From UBA5216 sp043743335 (GTDB lineage: Bacteria; Pseudomonadota; Gammaproteobacteria; Burkholderiales; SG8-41), in contig JAYTWR010000169.1 in NCBI GenBank assembly GCA_043743335.1, forward strand, positions 1 through 64,000: a stretch of 64,000 bases of DNA, written 5' to 3'. Position numbers and translations under genes: made by a program. The notes beneath the pieces are model-generated. The model worked only from the letters and a program-made list of their open reading frames with translations, had not been told where the DNA came from and did no database searches. This document shows, one piece after another, positions 50,605 to 57,725 of this stretch. The first letter of the stretch is position 1. The number at the start of each line of letters is the position of its first letter.

Positions 50605-50632
50605 CTTGAATTCAGTGGCATGGCGCCCATAT
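50605..50632 (+). promoter_or_regulatory. Sigma-32 (heat-shock) promoter of hsp20
   Basis: CTTGAA (50605-50610), 14-base spacer, then GCCCATAT (50625-50632), seven of eight bases of the -10 element CCCCATNT. It lies 66 bp upstream of the hsp20 start, which is the expected target. Confidence 0.65.
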
Positions 50633-50698
50633 TCGAAACATCGGCGCAGCAAACAATCGAGCGCCTTAATGTGATGACGAAAATCAGGAGACAACACC

Positions 50699-51124
50699 AT
50701 GTTGAATATAGCGCGTTTTACCCCCTTGGATCATGCCTTCGACGACCTGTTGCGCGGATTTGTGCTGCGGCCTGCGGTGGCTGAAACGCAGGATGCGGCG
50801 ATCAAGTTTCGCGCCGACGTTACCGAGAACGACAAGGCGTACACCGTGCATGCGGAATTGCCGGGCGTGAAGAAAGACGACATTCAGGTTTCCATCGACG
50901 GCGATCAAGTCGCGATCAGTGCGGAAACGCGCACGGAAAAAGAAACCAAAGATGGCGAGCGCGTGCTGCGCACCGAGCGTTACAGCGGCAAGTATTACCG
51001 CGCATTTGCGCTGGGCGTTGCGGTGGACGAAGACGCGGTTACCGCGCGTTACGCGGATGGCGTGCTGCAACTGACGTTGCCGAAAAAGGTTGCCGCGGCT
51101 GCCAAGCGCATCACGATTCAGTAA
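50699..51124 (+). CDS. Small heat-shock protein, Hsp20/alpha-crystallin family
   Basis: The 141-residue chaperone contains the alpha-crystallin domain: FRADVTENDKAYTVHAELPGVKKDDIQVSIDGDQVAISAETR, GERVLRTERYSGKYYRAFALG and YADGVLQLTLPKK. It binds unfolding proteins without ATP. AGGAG at 50687-50691 precedes the ATG. A sigma-32-like promoter precedes it, and a rho-independent terminator follows. Confidence 0.93.
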   Translation: MLNIARFTPLDHAFDDLLRGFVLRPAVAETQDAAIKFRADVTENDKAYTVHAELPGVKKDDIQVSIDGDQVAISAETRTEKETKDGERVLRTERYSGKYYRAFALGVAVDEDAVTARYADGVLQLTLPKKVAAAAKRITIQ

Positions 51125-51147
51125 CGCAGGCGAGTAGCAGCGCCTAG

Positions 51148-51180
51148 CGGTGGGGCGGCAATATCGCGCCCCGCCGTTTT
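51148..51180 (+). terminator. Rho-independent terminator after hsp20
   Basis: CGGTGGGGCG (51148-51157) pairs with CGCCCCGCCG (51167-51176), with one G-U pair, followed by TTTT (51177-51180). Confidence 0.8.
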
Positions 51181-51253
51181 GCTCGTGTAAAATAAGCGCG
51201 TCCTTACTTACGCGAACGTACGCGACCCTTCATTGCTTAATCCCGCCCCGCCC

Positions 51254-52156
51254 ATGACAACAGCCGACAATGCTTCCGGCGCGCCCAGCGCCACCGTTAA
51301 AGCCCAAATTTTGGCGGAGGCGTTGCCCTACATCCAGCGCTTTCACGGCAAAACCATCGTGGTGAAATACGGCGGCAATGCCATGACTGACCCGGCTTTG
51401 CAGGAGGGTTTTGCGCGCGACGTGGTGCTGCTGAAGCTGGTGGGCATGAACCCCGTGGTGGTGCATGGCGGTGGCCCGCAAATCGACGAGTGGCTGAAAA
51501 AAGTCGGCAAAAAAGGCGAGTTCATTCAAGGCATGCGTGTGACCGACGCTGAGACTATGGACGTGGTTGAAATGGTGCTCGGCGGGCAGGTCAACAAAGA
51601 CATCGTTAATCTCATCAACAAGCACGGCGGCCGCGCGGTGGGGCTGACGGGTGCCGATGGCGGCTTGATTCGCGCACGCAAAATGCAAATGCCCGACGCT
51701 ACCCAGCCCGGCAAGTTTTTGGATATCGGCATGGTGGGCGAAGTCGATACGATTGATCCGGGCATCGTGCAGTTGCTGCACACGCAAAATTTCATCCCGG
51801 TGATCGCCCCGGTGGGCGTGGGCAAAAACAACGAGTCCTACAACATCAACGCCGACTTGGTGGCCGGCAAAGTGGCCGAGATCCTCAAGGCCGAGAAGTT
51901 GATCGTGCTGACCAACACGCCCGGCGTGCTGGATAAAAACGGCCGGCTGCTGACGGGGCTAACCGCAAAAAAAATCGATGCCTTGTTCGCCGACGGCACC
52001 ATCCACGGCGGCATGCTGCCGAAGATTGCCTCGGTGCTGGACGCGGCCAAGAACGGCGTCAATACTTGCCACATCATCGATGGTCGCGTGCAGCACGCGC
52101 TGCTGCTTGAAATTTTGACCGCAGAAGGCGTGGGCACGTTGATCAAAAGCCGTTAG
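51254..52156 (+). CDS. argB: Acetylglutamate kinase
   Basis: This 300-residue amino acid kinase phosphorylates N-acetylglutamate in arginine synthesis. Motifs are KTIVVKYGGNAMTD, LVGMNPVVVHGGGPQIDEWL, GLTGADGGLIRARKM, VIAPVGVGKNNESYNINADLVAGKVAE and GGMLPKIASVLDAAKNGV. The ATG at 51254 is preferred over the TTG at 51233. It leads the argB-HAD-slmA cluster typical of Burkholderiales. Confidence 0.95.
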   Translation: MTTADNASGAPSATVKAQILAEALPYIQRFHGKTIVVKYGGNAMTDPALQEGFARDVVLLKLVGMNPVVVHGGGPQIDEWLKKVGKKGEFIQGMRVTDAETMDVVEMVLGGQVNKDIVNLINKHGGRAVGLTGADGGLIRARKMQMPDATQPGKFLDIGMVGEVDTIDPGIVQLLHTQNFIPVIAPVGVGKNNESYNINADLVAGKVAEILKAEKLIVLTNTPGVLDKNGRLLTGLTAKKIDALFADGTIHGGMLPKIASVLDAAKNGVNTCHIIDGRVQHALLLEILTAEGVGTLIKSR

Positions 52157-52169
52157 CGGCAACGCTCCG

Positions 52170-52826
52170 ATGGCAAACGGCGGCGCATGGATATTCGATC
52201 TCGACAATACCCTGCACAACGCCACGGTACATATTTTTCCGCGCATCAACCGCGCCATGACAGCGTATGTGCAAACGCATCTGCATCTAGATGAGGCCGA
52301 CGCCAATGCGTTGCGGCAAACCTACTGGCGACGCTACGGTGCAACCATTCTCGGCTTGATCCGCCATCACAGAACCGATCCCGCGCACTTTTTGTGGCAC
52401 ACGCACCAGTTTCCGGATTTGCACAGCGTACTGATCGCCGAACCCATGCTGCGCGCCACGCTGAACCGCTTGCCGGGCCGCAAGTTTGTGTTCTCGAACG
52501 CGCCTGCGCACTACGCAGAAATGGTGCTGCGCGCGCTGGGGATCTTTGATTTGTTTGCGGCGGTGTATACCATCGAGCACACGCGCTATCGACCCAAACC
52601 CGATACCTTCGGCTTCCTGCGCCTGTGCCGCAGTCACCATTTGCGTCCGCACCGCTGTATCATGGTGGAAGACAATCTCGACAATTTACGCACCGCCAAG
52701 CGACTGGGCATGAAGACGGTTTGGGTGACCGGCGCAACGGTACTGAAAAACAAAGCGCCGGGCTATGTGGACAAAACCGTGCGCAGCGTGGCGAATTTGC
52801 AGGGCCTGTTGCAAAAAATTCCATAG
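52170..52826 (+). CDS. HAD-family pyrimidine 5'-nucleotidase-like protein
   Basis: The 218-residue phosphatase has HAD motif I in WIFDLDNTLHNAT, motif II SNAPAHYA, a lysine in RYRPKPDTFGF and motif IV MVEDNLDNLRTAKRLGMKTVWV. The closest known group is the SDT1/pyrimidine 5'-nucleotidase family. It sits between argB and slmA, a conserved position. Substrate not proven. Confidence 0.85.
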   Translation: MANGGAWIFDLDNTLHNATVHIFPRINRAMTAYVQTHLHLDEADANALRQTYWRRYGATILGLIRHHRTDPAHFLWHTHQFPDLHSVLIAEPMLRATLNRLPGRKFVFSNAPAHYAEMVLRALGIFDLFAAVYTIEHTRYRPKPDTFGFLRLCRSHHLRPHRCIMVEDNLDNLRTAKRLGMKTVWVTGATVLKNKAPGYVDKTVRSVANLQGLLQKIP

Positions 52827-52835
52827 AGGAACGGC

Positions 52836-53420
52836 GTGGCACGAACTTCAGACCGCAAGAACCAGATTCTGCAAACCCTAGCGCAAATGCTGGAAGGCCC
52901 GGCTGCCGAGAAAATCACCACGGCTGCGCTCGCCAAGCGGCTGGATGTATCTGAGGCCGCGCTGTACCGGCATTTTTCTGGCAAGGCGCAGATGTTCGAG
53001 GGCTTGATTGATTTTATCGAGCAAACCCTGTTCGCGTTAATCAATAAAATCACTACCGAAGAAAAAAGCGGCCTGCGTCAGGCTGAGTCCGTTATCGGCG
53101 TGCTACTGGGCTTCGCGCAAAAAAATCGCGGTATGACACGCGTGCTGATTGGCGATGCGCTGGTCAACGAAGACGAAAAATTACTCATTAGAATCAATCA
53201 GTTACATGAACGGCTTGAAGCCACCTTGCGCCAATCATTGCGCATTGCGATGACCGTCAACGAAATCGCGCCCGATGTCGATGTGGCAGCCGAGGCCAAC
53301 CTCATCATGAGTTTTATTGTCGGGCGCTGGCACCAGTACGGCAAAAGCGGATTCCGCCGCGACCCCACCGAAAACTGGGGCCGGCAATGGAAGCAGTTGA
53401 TGGAAGGCGTGCTGGCCTGA
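52836..53420 (+). CDS. slmA: Nucleoid occlusion factor SlmA (TetR family)
   Basis: This 194-residue TetR-fold protein has an N-terminal helix-turn-helix (KITTAALAKRLDVSEAALYRHFSGKAQMFEGLIDFIE). Its core includes GFAQKNRGMTRVLIGDALVNEDEKLLIRINQLHERLEA and a C-terminal YGKSGFRRDPTENW. SlmA binds dispersed sites and blocks FtsZ over the nucleoid. It starts at GTG 52836 with AGAGGA at 52825-52830. A perfect dispersed repeat core lies in the gene at 53177, encoding LLIRINQLH with rare-looking codons. Confidence 0.9.
   Translation: MARTSDRKNQILQTLAQMLEGPAAEKITTAALAKRLDVSEAALYRHFSGKAQMFEGLIDFIEQTLFALINKITTEEKSGLRQAESVIGVLLGFAQKNRGMTRVLIGDALVNEDEKLLIRINQLHERLEATLRQSLRIAMTVNEIAPDVDVAAEANLIMSFIVGRWHQYGKSGFRRDPTENWGRQWKQLMEGVLA
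53177..53205 (+). repeat. Dispersed AT-rich repeat inside slmA
   Basis: Perfect IHF-consensus core at 53192-53204 with left arm AAAATTACTCATTAG. The codons used include ATT AGA ATC AAT CAG TTA. Confidence 0.68.
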
Positions 53421-53424
53421 CCTA

Positions 53425-53452
53425 GCGAAGCGTTACCTGCGAAGCGTTACCT
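53425..53452. repeat. 14-bp perfect tandem duplication
   Basis: GCGAAGCGTTACCT occurs twice head to tail just after slmA, ahead of the next gene's ATG at 53465. Confidence 0.8.
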
Positions 53453-53464
53453 ACTGGAACCTCA

Positions 53465-53794
53465 ATGTCCACAATCACCCACGAACAACTCGCCGAACTG
53501 CTGCTCGGCATCGCGCGCTCACAACTGGCCGTGGCCGATGCGGTTGAAAGCCTTAAGGCCGGATTCAAGAGCACGCATTTGCGTGGACCGGTCGAGAGCG
53601 CGGCGCGCATCAAAATGAATCGCCCGGAAACGCTGGCGGATTTTCCGTCGCGGTTGTTGCTGCAAATGCTCGGGCGTAATGCGCCCACGCAGGAAGCGGT
53701 GACGGCGGCTTTGCAAGCCTTGCTGGATAAACCCGCTGCTGTTGTGCCTAGTGCGGCGGCGGGCGGCGGTGATTCACTGGATATGACGCAGTAG
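53465..53794 (+). CDS. Hypothetical protein
   Basis: The 109-residue frame (MSTITHEQLAELLLGIARSQLAVADAVESLKAGFKSTHLRG...) follows slmA in the same direction. It begins with a helical segment and ends in an Ala/Gly-rich tail with DSLDMTQ. No family recognised. It lies after a small tandem repeat. A weak ribosome site at most. Confidence 0.55.
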   Translation: MSTITHEQLAELLLGIARSQLAVADAVESLKAGFKSTHLRGPVESAARIKMNRPETLADFPSRLLLQMLGRNAPTQEAVTAALQALLDKPAAVVPSAAAGGGDSLDMTQ

Positions 53795-53923
53795 GAGAAT
53801 CGCTAGGGCGCGAGACTGACGCTATGCGCATTGACAGATGTTTACCGCTATTGCGTGACACTGGGTAGGTGCATGCGCACGACCATTCGCCGGATACGGC
53901 TACGCGCCTTCCCGACTATCGCA

Positions 53924-54688
53924 CTATCGGACTGTAGCGTCAGGCACCGCGCACACTGCGCAAGCCGCATCTTTCTTCAACCGTATGCTGCGGATATCCA
54001 TCGACAGCGCATCGATAAGCAATAATTTCCCCGCCAGCAGTTCCCCCGCGCCGGTGATGACTTTGAGCGCTTCGGCGGCTTGGATGCAGCCGACGATGCC
54101 GGTTAGCGGCGCGAATACGCCCATCACGGCGCAGCGCACTTCCTCGGCTTGTGCATCTTCGGGGAACAGGCAGGCGTAGCACGGCGCGGTGGGGTCGCGC
54201 AGGTCGAATACGGAAATCTGCCCATCAAAGCGCACGCCCGCGCCCGACACCAGTGGCTTTTTGTGTTTGACGCAGGCGCGATTCACGGCGTGGCGCGTGG
54301 CGAAGTTGTCGCAGCCGTCGATCACCACACCGGCGCGCGCGACGAGTTGATCGAGTGGATCACCCGCCACGCGCGCGGCGATCATTTCCACGTGCGTTTC
54401 GGGGTTGACGCCGGCCAGTGTGTCGCGCGCGGATTCGACTTTGGGGCGGCCTATGGCGTCACTGCGGTGCACGATTTGCCGTTGCAAATTGGTGAGATCG
54501 ACGTTGTCGTCGTCGCAAATCGTCAGCGTGCCCACGCCCGCCGCTGCCAAGTAAAGCGCAATGGGCGAACCGAGGCCGCCCGCGCCGATCAGCAGCACGC
54601 GCGCGGCGCGCAGTTTTTCTTGGCCCTCGACGCCGATTTCCGGCAGCAGAATGTGGCGGCTGTAACGCAGTAGCTGATTGTCGTTCAT
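53924..54688 (-). CDS. moeB: MoeB/ThiF/HesA adenylyltransferase family protein
   Basis: This 254-residue protein activates the C-terminus of a ubiquitin-like sulfur carrier (MoaD or ThiS). The ATP-binding LLIGAGGLGSPIALYLAAAGVG, NLQRQIVH, GCDNFATRHAVN and the zinc cysteines CYACLFP...CAVCAVP (two C-X2-C pairs) are present. The single ThiF domain lacks a rhodanese domain. It is the last gene of a minus-strand series with ctpA and envC. Confidence 0.92.
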   Translation of the reverse strand: MNDNQLLRYSRHILLPEIGVEGQEKLRAARVLLIGAGGLGSPIALYLAAAGVGTLTICDDDNVDLTNLQRQIVHRSDAIGRPKVESARDTLAGVNPETHVEMIAARVAGDPLDQLVARAGVVIDGCDNFATRHAVNRACVKHKKPLVSGAGVRFDGQISVFDLRDPTAPCYACLFPEDAQAEEVRCAVMGVFAPLTGIVGCIQAAEALKVITGAGELLAGKLLLIDALSMDIRSIRLKKDAACAVCAVPDATVR

Positions 54689-54698
54689 ACAATAAGAC

Positions 54699-54725
54699 GC
54701 CCGGTCGAGCGTGGCGCGACCGGGC
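54699..54725 (-). terminator. Hairpin between ctpA and moeB
   Basis: GCCCGGTCG (54699-54707) and CGACCGGGC (54717-54725) form a 9-bp stem. Read on the minus strand it is followed by GTCTTATTG, a weak T tract, so it may be an attenuating terminator. Confidence 0.5.
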
Positions 54726-54737
54726 GGTGGTTACAGT

Positions 54738-54766
54738 CTAACTATTTGATTTTAAAGGTTTTTTTA
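54738..54766 (-). repeat. Dispersed AT-rich repeat at the end of ctpA
   Basis: Perfect IHF-consensus core on the minus strand at 54739-54751. The outer arm AAAGGTTTTTTTAATTA reaches the ctpA stop codon at 54764-54766. Confidence 0.78.
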
Positions 54767-56215
54767 ATTACCGCTTGCGCTGCCGCCACGCGATTTCAAA
54801 AACGCTATCGCCTGATTAAGCTCGTAGTCTTTTTTCGACACGATTTCGCCAGCGACCGGACGCAATTCTTTGGCATCCATTTCAGGTCGCACTTCCGGCG
54901 TGAAATTGAATTTGGCGCGCGATGCGGCGAGCGTCTTTTCTTTTTCCAGTTCTTTGGCGTCTTTTGTTTCCGCTACCGCTGGCACAGCGGGCTTGCCGTC
55001 GTCCAGATGCTTGCTCAAATCGGCTTCACGCAAACGCAGGCTGGCGTTTTTGTCGATGGCGCTTTCCAGCGGAATGTCGGGCGTGATGCCCTTGGCCTGA
55101 ATCGAGCGCCCGTTTGGCGTGAAATAACGCGCGGTGGTGAGCTTGATTGCCGTGCTGTTGCCAAGCGGCAAAATAGTTTGCACCGAGCCTTTGCCAAAGG
55201 TTTGCTGGCCCATGATGACCGCGCGGCCATAATCTTGCAAAGCGCCCGCGACAATTTCTGAAGCCGAGGCCGAGCCGCCGTTCACCAACACCACCATGGG
55301 CAGTTTGCGCGCCTCGGCAGGCACTTTGCGCACGTAGTCTTCACGATTGCGCCCGCGCAAATAATGTTCGGGACTGGCGTTCAAACGCATTTTCGAATCT
55401 TCGGCGCGGCCTTCGGTGTACACCACCAGCTTGCCCGCTTCGACAAACATTGCGGTCACTGCCACCGCGCTGTTGAGCAAACCGCCCGGGTCGTTACGCA
55501 GATCGAGAATGATGCCTTTCATTGAGCCTTTGACGTGCGTTTCAATCGCGCGCGCCAGCAGCTCGCCGGTGCCGTCCTGAAACTGCGTGACGCGGAAGTA
55601 CGCGTAGCCCGGCTCTAGCGTGGTGGCTTTTACGCTTTGAATTTTGATTACGGCGCGCGTGAGCGTGAGCTCAATCGGATTGGGCTCGCCCTTGCGCACA
55701 ATGGTCAACCGAATGGGCGTGTTGGGTTTGCCGCGCATTTGTTTCACGGCATCATTCAGCGTCATGCCTTTGACGGAAGCGTCGTCAAGTTTGACGATCA
55801 AATCACCCGCCATCACGCCTGCGCGTGAGGCTGGCGTGTCGTCTATCGGCGAAATCACTTTCACAAAACCGTCTTCCATGCCGACTTCTATGCCCAGCCC
55901 GCCGAATTCGCCTTGCGTGCCGACCTGCATTTCCTTGAAGGCTTCTTGATCGAGATAGGCCGAGTGCGGATCGAGGCCCGTCAACATGCCGTTGATGGCC
56001 TCGGTGATGAGCTTTTTGTCTTCGACCGGCTCGACGTAATCTTGCTTGACGCGGCCGAACACCTCGGTGAACGCGCGCAACTCTTCAATCGGCAGCGGCA
56101 ACTGCTGCGTTTTTGCGCCGTCACGCTGCGCCACCGCTGAAAAATTAAGGCTGATCGCGACGCCAATAACGATGCCGGCGATGATGAGGCCTGCTTGCCC
56201 CAGTTTGTTGCGCAT
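54764..56215 (-). CDS. ctpA: C-terminal processing peptidase (S41, CtpA)
   Basis: This 483-residue periplasmic serine protease has an N-terminal signal/anchor (residues about 8-28). A PDZ domain lies around 95-165 (GDLIVKLDDASVKGMTLNDAVKQMRG). The S41 catalytic Ser is in NGGSASASEIVAGALQDY and the general-base Lys in QTFGKGSVQTILPLG. It degrades or matures envelope proteins. In this conserved cluster it follows envC. The C-terminal helical region is Lys/Glu-rich. Confidence 0.94.
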   Translation of the reverse strand: MRNKLGQAGLIIAGIVIGVAISLNFSAVAQRDGAKTQQLPLPIEELRAFTEVFGRVKQDYVEPVEDKKLITEAINGMLTGLDPHSAYLDQEAFKEMQVGTQGEFGGLGIEVGMEDGFVKVISPIDDTPASRAGVMAGDLIVKLDDASVKGMTLNDAVKQMRGKPNTPIRLTIVRKGEPNPIELTLTRAVIKIQSVKATTLEPGYAYFRVTQFQDGTGELLARAIETHVKGSMKGIILDLRNDPGGLLNSAVAVTAMFVEAGKLVVYTEGRAEDSKMRLNASPEHYLRGRNREDYVRKVPAEARKLPMVVLVNGGSASASEIVAGALQDYGRAVIMGQQTFGKGSVQTILPLGNSTAIKLTTARYFTPNGRSIQAKGITPDIPLESAIDKNASLRLREADLSKHLDDGKPAVPAVAETKDAKELEKEKTLAASRAKFNFTPEVRPEMDAKELRPVAGEIVSKKDYELNQAIAFLKSRGGSASGN

Positions 56216-56245
56216 AAACTACTCCGGTTAACTGCGTGCTTCTAG

Positions 56246-56274
56246 TAAAAACTCGTTGTAAATCATATACTTAT
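56246..56274 (+). repeat. Dispersed AT-rich repeat upstream of ctpA
   Basis: Core at 56261-56273 with one mismatch to the IHF consensus; arm TAAAAACTCGTTGTA. It lies 46 bp upstream of the ctpA start. Confidence 0.55.
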
Positions 56275-56284
56275 TGTAATTCTA

Positions 56285-56412
56285 ACACCTTTCCTCACCC
56301 CTACCTCTCGCCCGGAGGGAGAGGGTTCCAGCGCGATGCTATGGCTCGCCACGCGCTCGCCAACACGGGTTTTACACCCTTCTCCCGCCGGGAGAAGGGC
56401 CGGGGATGAGGG
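56285..56412. repeat. Composite REP-type element between ctpA and envC
   Basis: CCCTTCTCCC, GCC loop, GGGAGAAGGG (56378-56400) is a perfect 10-bp hairpin followed by CCGGGGATGAGGG. A second related hairpin around CTCTC/GAGAG lies at 56307-56328. The 56388-56412 arm recurs at 30895. This fills the 262-bp gap; no gene is present. Confidence 0.65.
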
Positions 56413-56477
56413 AAAGATTGTTTCCAATTGCTTCCCATTGTTTCCAATCATTTCCCCTACACCTCGAACGCGCAAAT

Positions 56478-57725
56478 TCATCGCCGCCCCATCCAACTCA
56501 GCGGATCAAACGGCTTTCCCTGATGGCGTAGCTCAAAGTATAAACCTGAATCCCCGCCTCCGCCGCTATTGCCGACAGTGGCTACGGCATCGCCGCCGCC
56601 GATATCGTCACCCACCCGTTTTAGCAGCGTTTCGTTGTAGCCATACAGGCTCATGTAGCCTTCGCCGTGATCCACAATCAGCAAATTGCCGAATCCGCGC
56701 AGCCAGTCGGCGTAGACCACCTTGCCGACGGCCACCGCCCGCACCGATTCGCCGGTTTTCGCCGCCAGAAACACGCCTTTCCAAGTTAATCCGCCATCCA
56801 TTCGTGGACTGCCGAAGCGCCCGGTTAGTTCCCCGCGCACCGGCAGCGCCAAGCGGCCACGCAGCCGCGAGAAAGCCTGCGCCAACACGCCGGCACTGGC
56901 ACTGGTACTAGTGGTACTAGGGTCAGGCACCACCTCGTTGCGCGGCGCGTCGCTGCGCGGGCGCGGGGCCGGCGTGTTGCGGGCGGGCGGCGGCCGTGTG
57001 ATGACGCGAGCGAGTTGCTCGATCAGCGAGGTGAGCCGTGTTTCGTTGCGCTGCATGGCGCCGATTTCATTGCGCTGGGTCTGAATGTCGCGCGACAGGC
57101 GCGTGACGACCTCGGTGCGCTTGGCTTTTTCCGCTTCGAGCCGCTTGCGCTGGTTGATTTGTTCGGCACCGATGGCGGCGAGCTCGGCGGCCTTGGCGGC
57201 GGCTTCGTCGGCCAGCGCCTTGAGTTGCGCCATGCTGTCGCGCATGCCGCGAATCGCATCGGCGTGCGCGCGCGACACGTAACTCAGGTAATGCAAATCG
57301 CGCGCAATGTGGTTGGGGCTGTCACCGCTTAACAACAGCCGCAGCGTATCCGGCGGACTGCCGCCGTGACGCAAGTGCTGCCCGTGCAACAGGCGTGATA
57401 AATGCTTCTGATGGCCTTCCAGCGACTCACCTACTTTGCGCGTTTCGCCGCGCAGCGTGGCGCTGCGCTGCGTGACTTCGATAGAGGATTTATCCAGTTC
57501 GGTGAGATCACGGTTCGCATCCGATATCGCCCGTTCGGATTCGCGCAGTGCATCGGCGGCTTCATTGCGCGCGCCTTCCGCGCCCGCCAGTTTTTTTTGC
57601 ACGGCGTCAATGCGCTCGCGCAGTTGCTGCAACTCTTCTTTGGCTTGATGGGCGTTGTTGGCCGCGGTTAGCGATTGCGGCGACGCTAAAACACTCAATA
57701 AAATCAAGTATTTACAATATTTCAC
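56478..57725 (-). CDS. envC: EnvC-like amidase activator (degenerate M23)
   Basis: This 415-residue exported protein has a signal peptide, a long coiled coil (about residues 25-250, heptad-rich QLRERIDAVQKKLAGAEGARNEA), a Pro-rich linker and a LytM/M23 domain. The usual zinc-binding H-X3-D is replaced by GGLTWKGVFLAA, as in catalytically dead EnvC proteins that activate N-acetylmuramoyl-L-alanine amidases at the septum. The start is GTG 57725, overlapping the gpmI stop. The first residues (MKYCKYLILLSVLAS) come from a dispersed repeat. Confidence 0.88.
   Translation of the reverse strand: MKYCKYLILLSVLASPQSLTAANNAHQAKEELQQLRERIDAVQKKLAGAEGARNEAADALRESERAISDANRDLTELDKSSIEVTQRSATLRGETRKVGESLEGHQKHLSRLLHGQHLRHGGSPPDTLRLLLSGDSPNHIARDLHYLSYVSRAHADAIRGMRDSMAQLKALADEAAAKAAELAAIGAEQINQRKRLEAEKAKRTEVVTRLSRDIQTQRNEIGAMQRNETRLTSLIEQLARVITRPPPARNTPAPRPRSDAPRNEVVPDPSTTSTSASAGVLAQAFSRLRGRLALPVRGELTGRFGSPRMDGGLTWKGVFLAAKTGESVRAVAVGKVVYADWLRGFGNLLIVDHGEGYMSLYGYNETLLKRVGDDIGGGDAVATVGNSGGGGDSGLYFELRHQGKPFDPLSWMGRR
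57687..57715 (+). repeat. Dispersed AT-rich repeat forming the envC signal peptide
   Basis: Perfect IHF-consensus core at 57702-57714; arm AAAACACTCAATAA. Read in antisense it encodes C-K-Y-L-I-L-L-S of the envC signal peptide. Confidence 0.7.

Noticed and set aside
53029..53060. A second repeat copy in slmA (ATCAATAAAATCA)
   Set aside because: Only the left arm matches; the core after ATCA diverges (CTACC), so it was not counted.
55637..56140. Long plus-strand frames across ctpA and other conserved genes
   Set aside because: They are antisense frames produced by GC-rich codon bias, without domains or ribosome sites.
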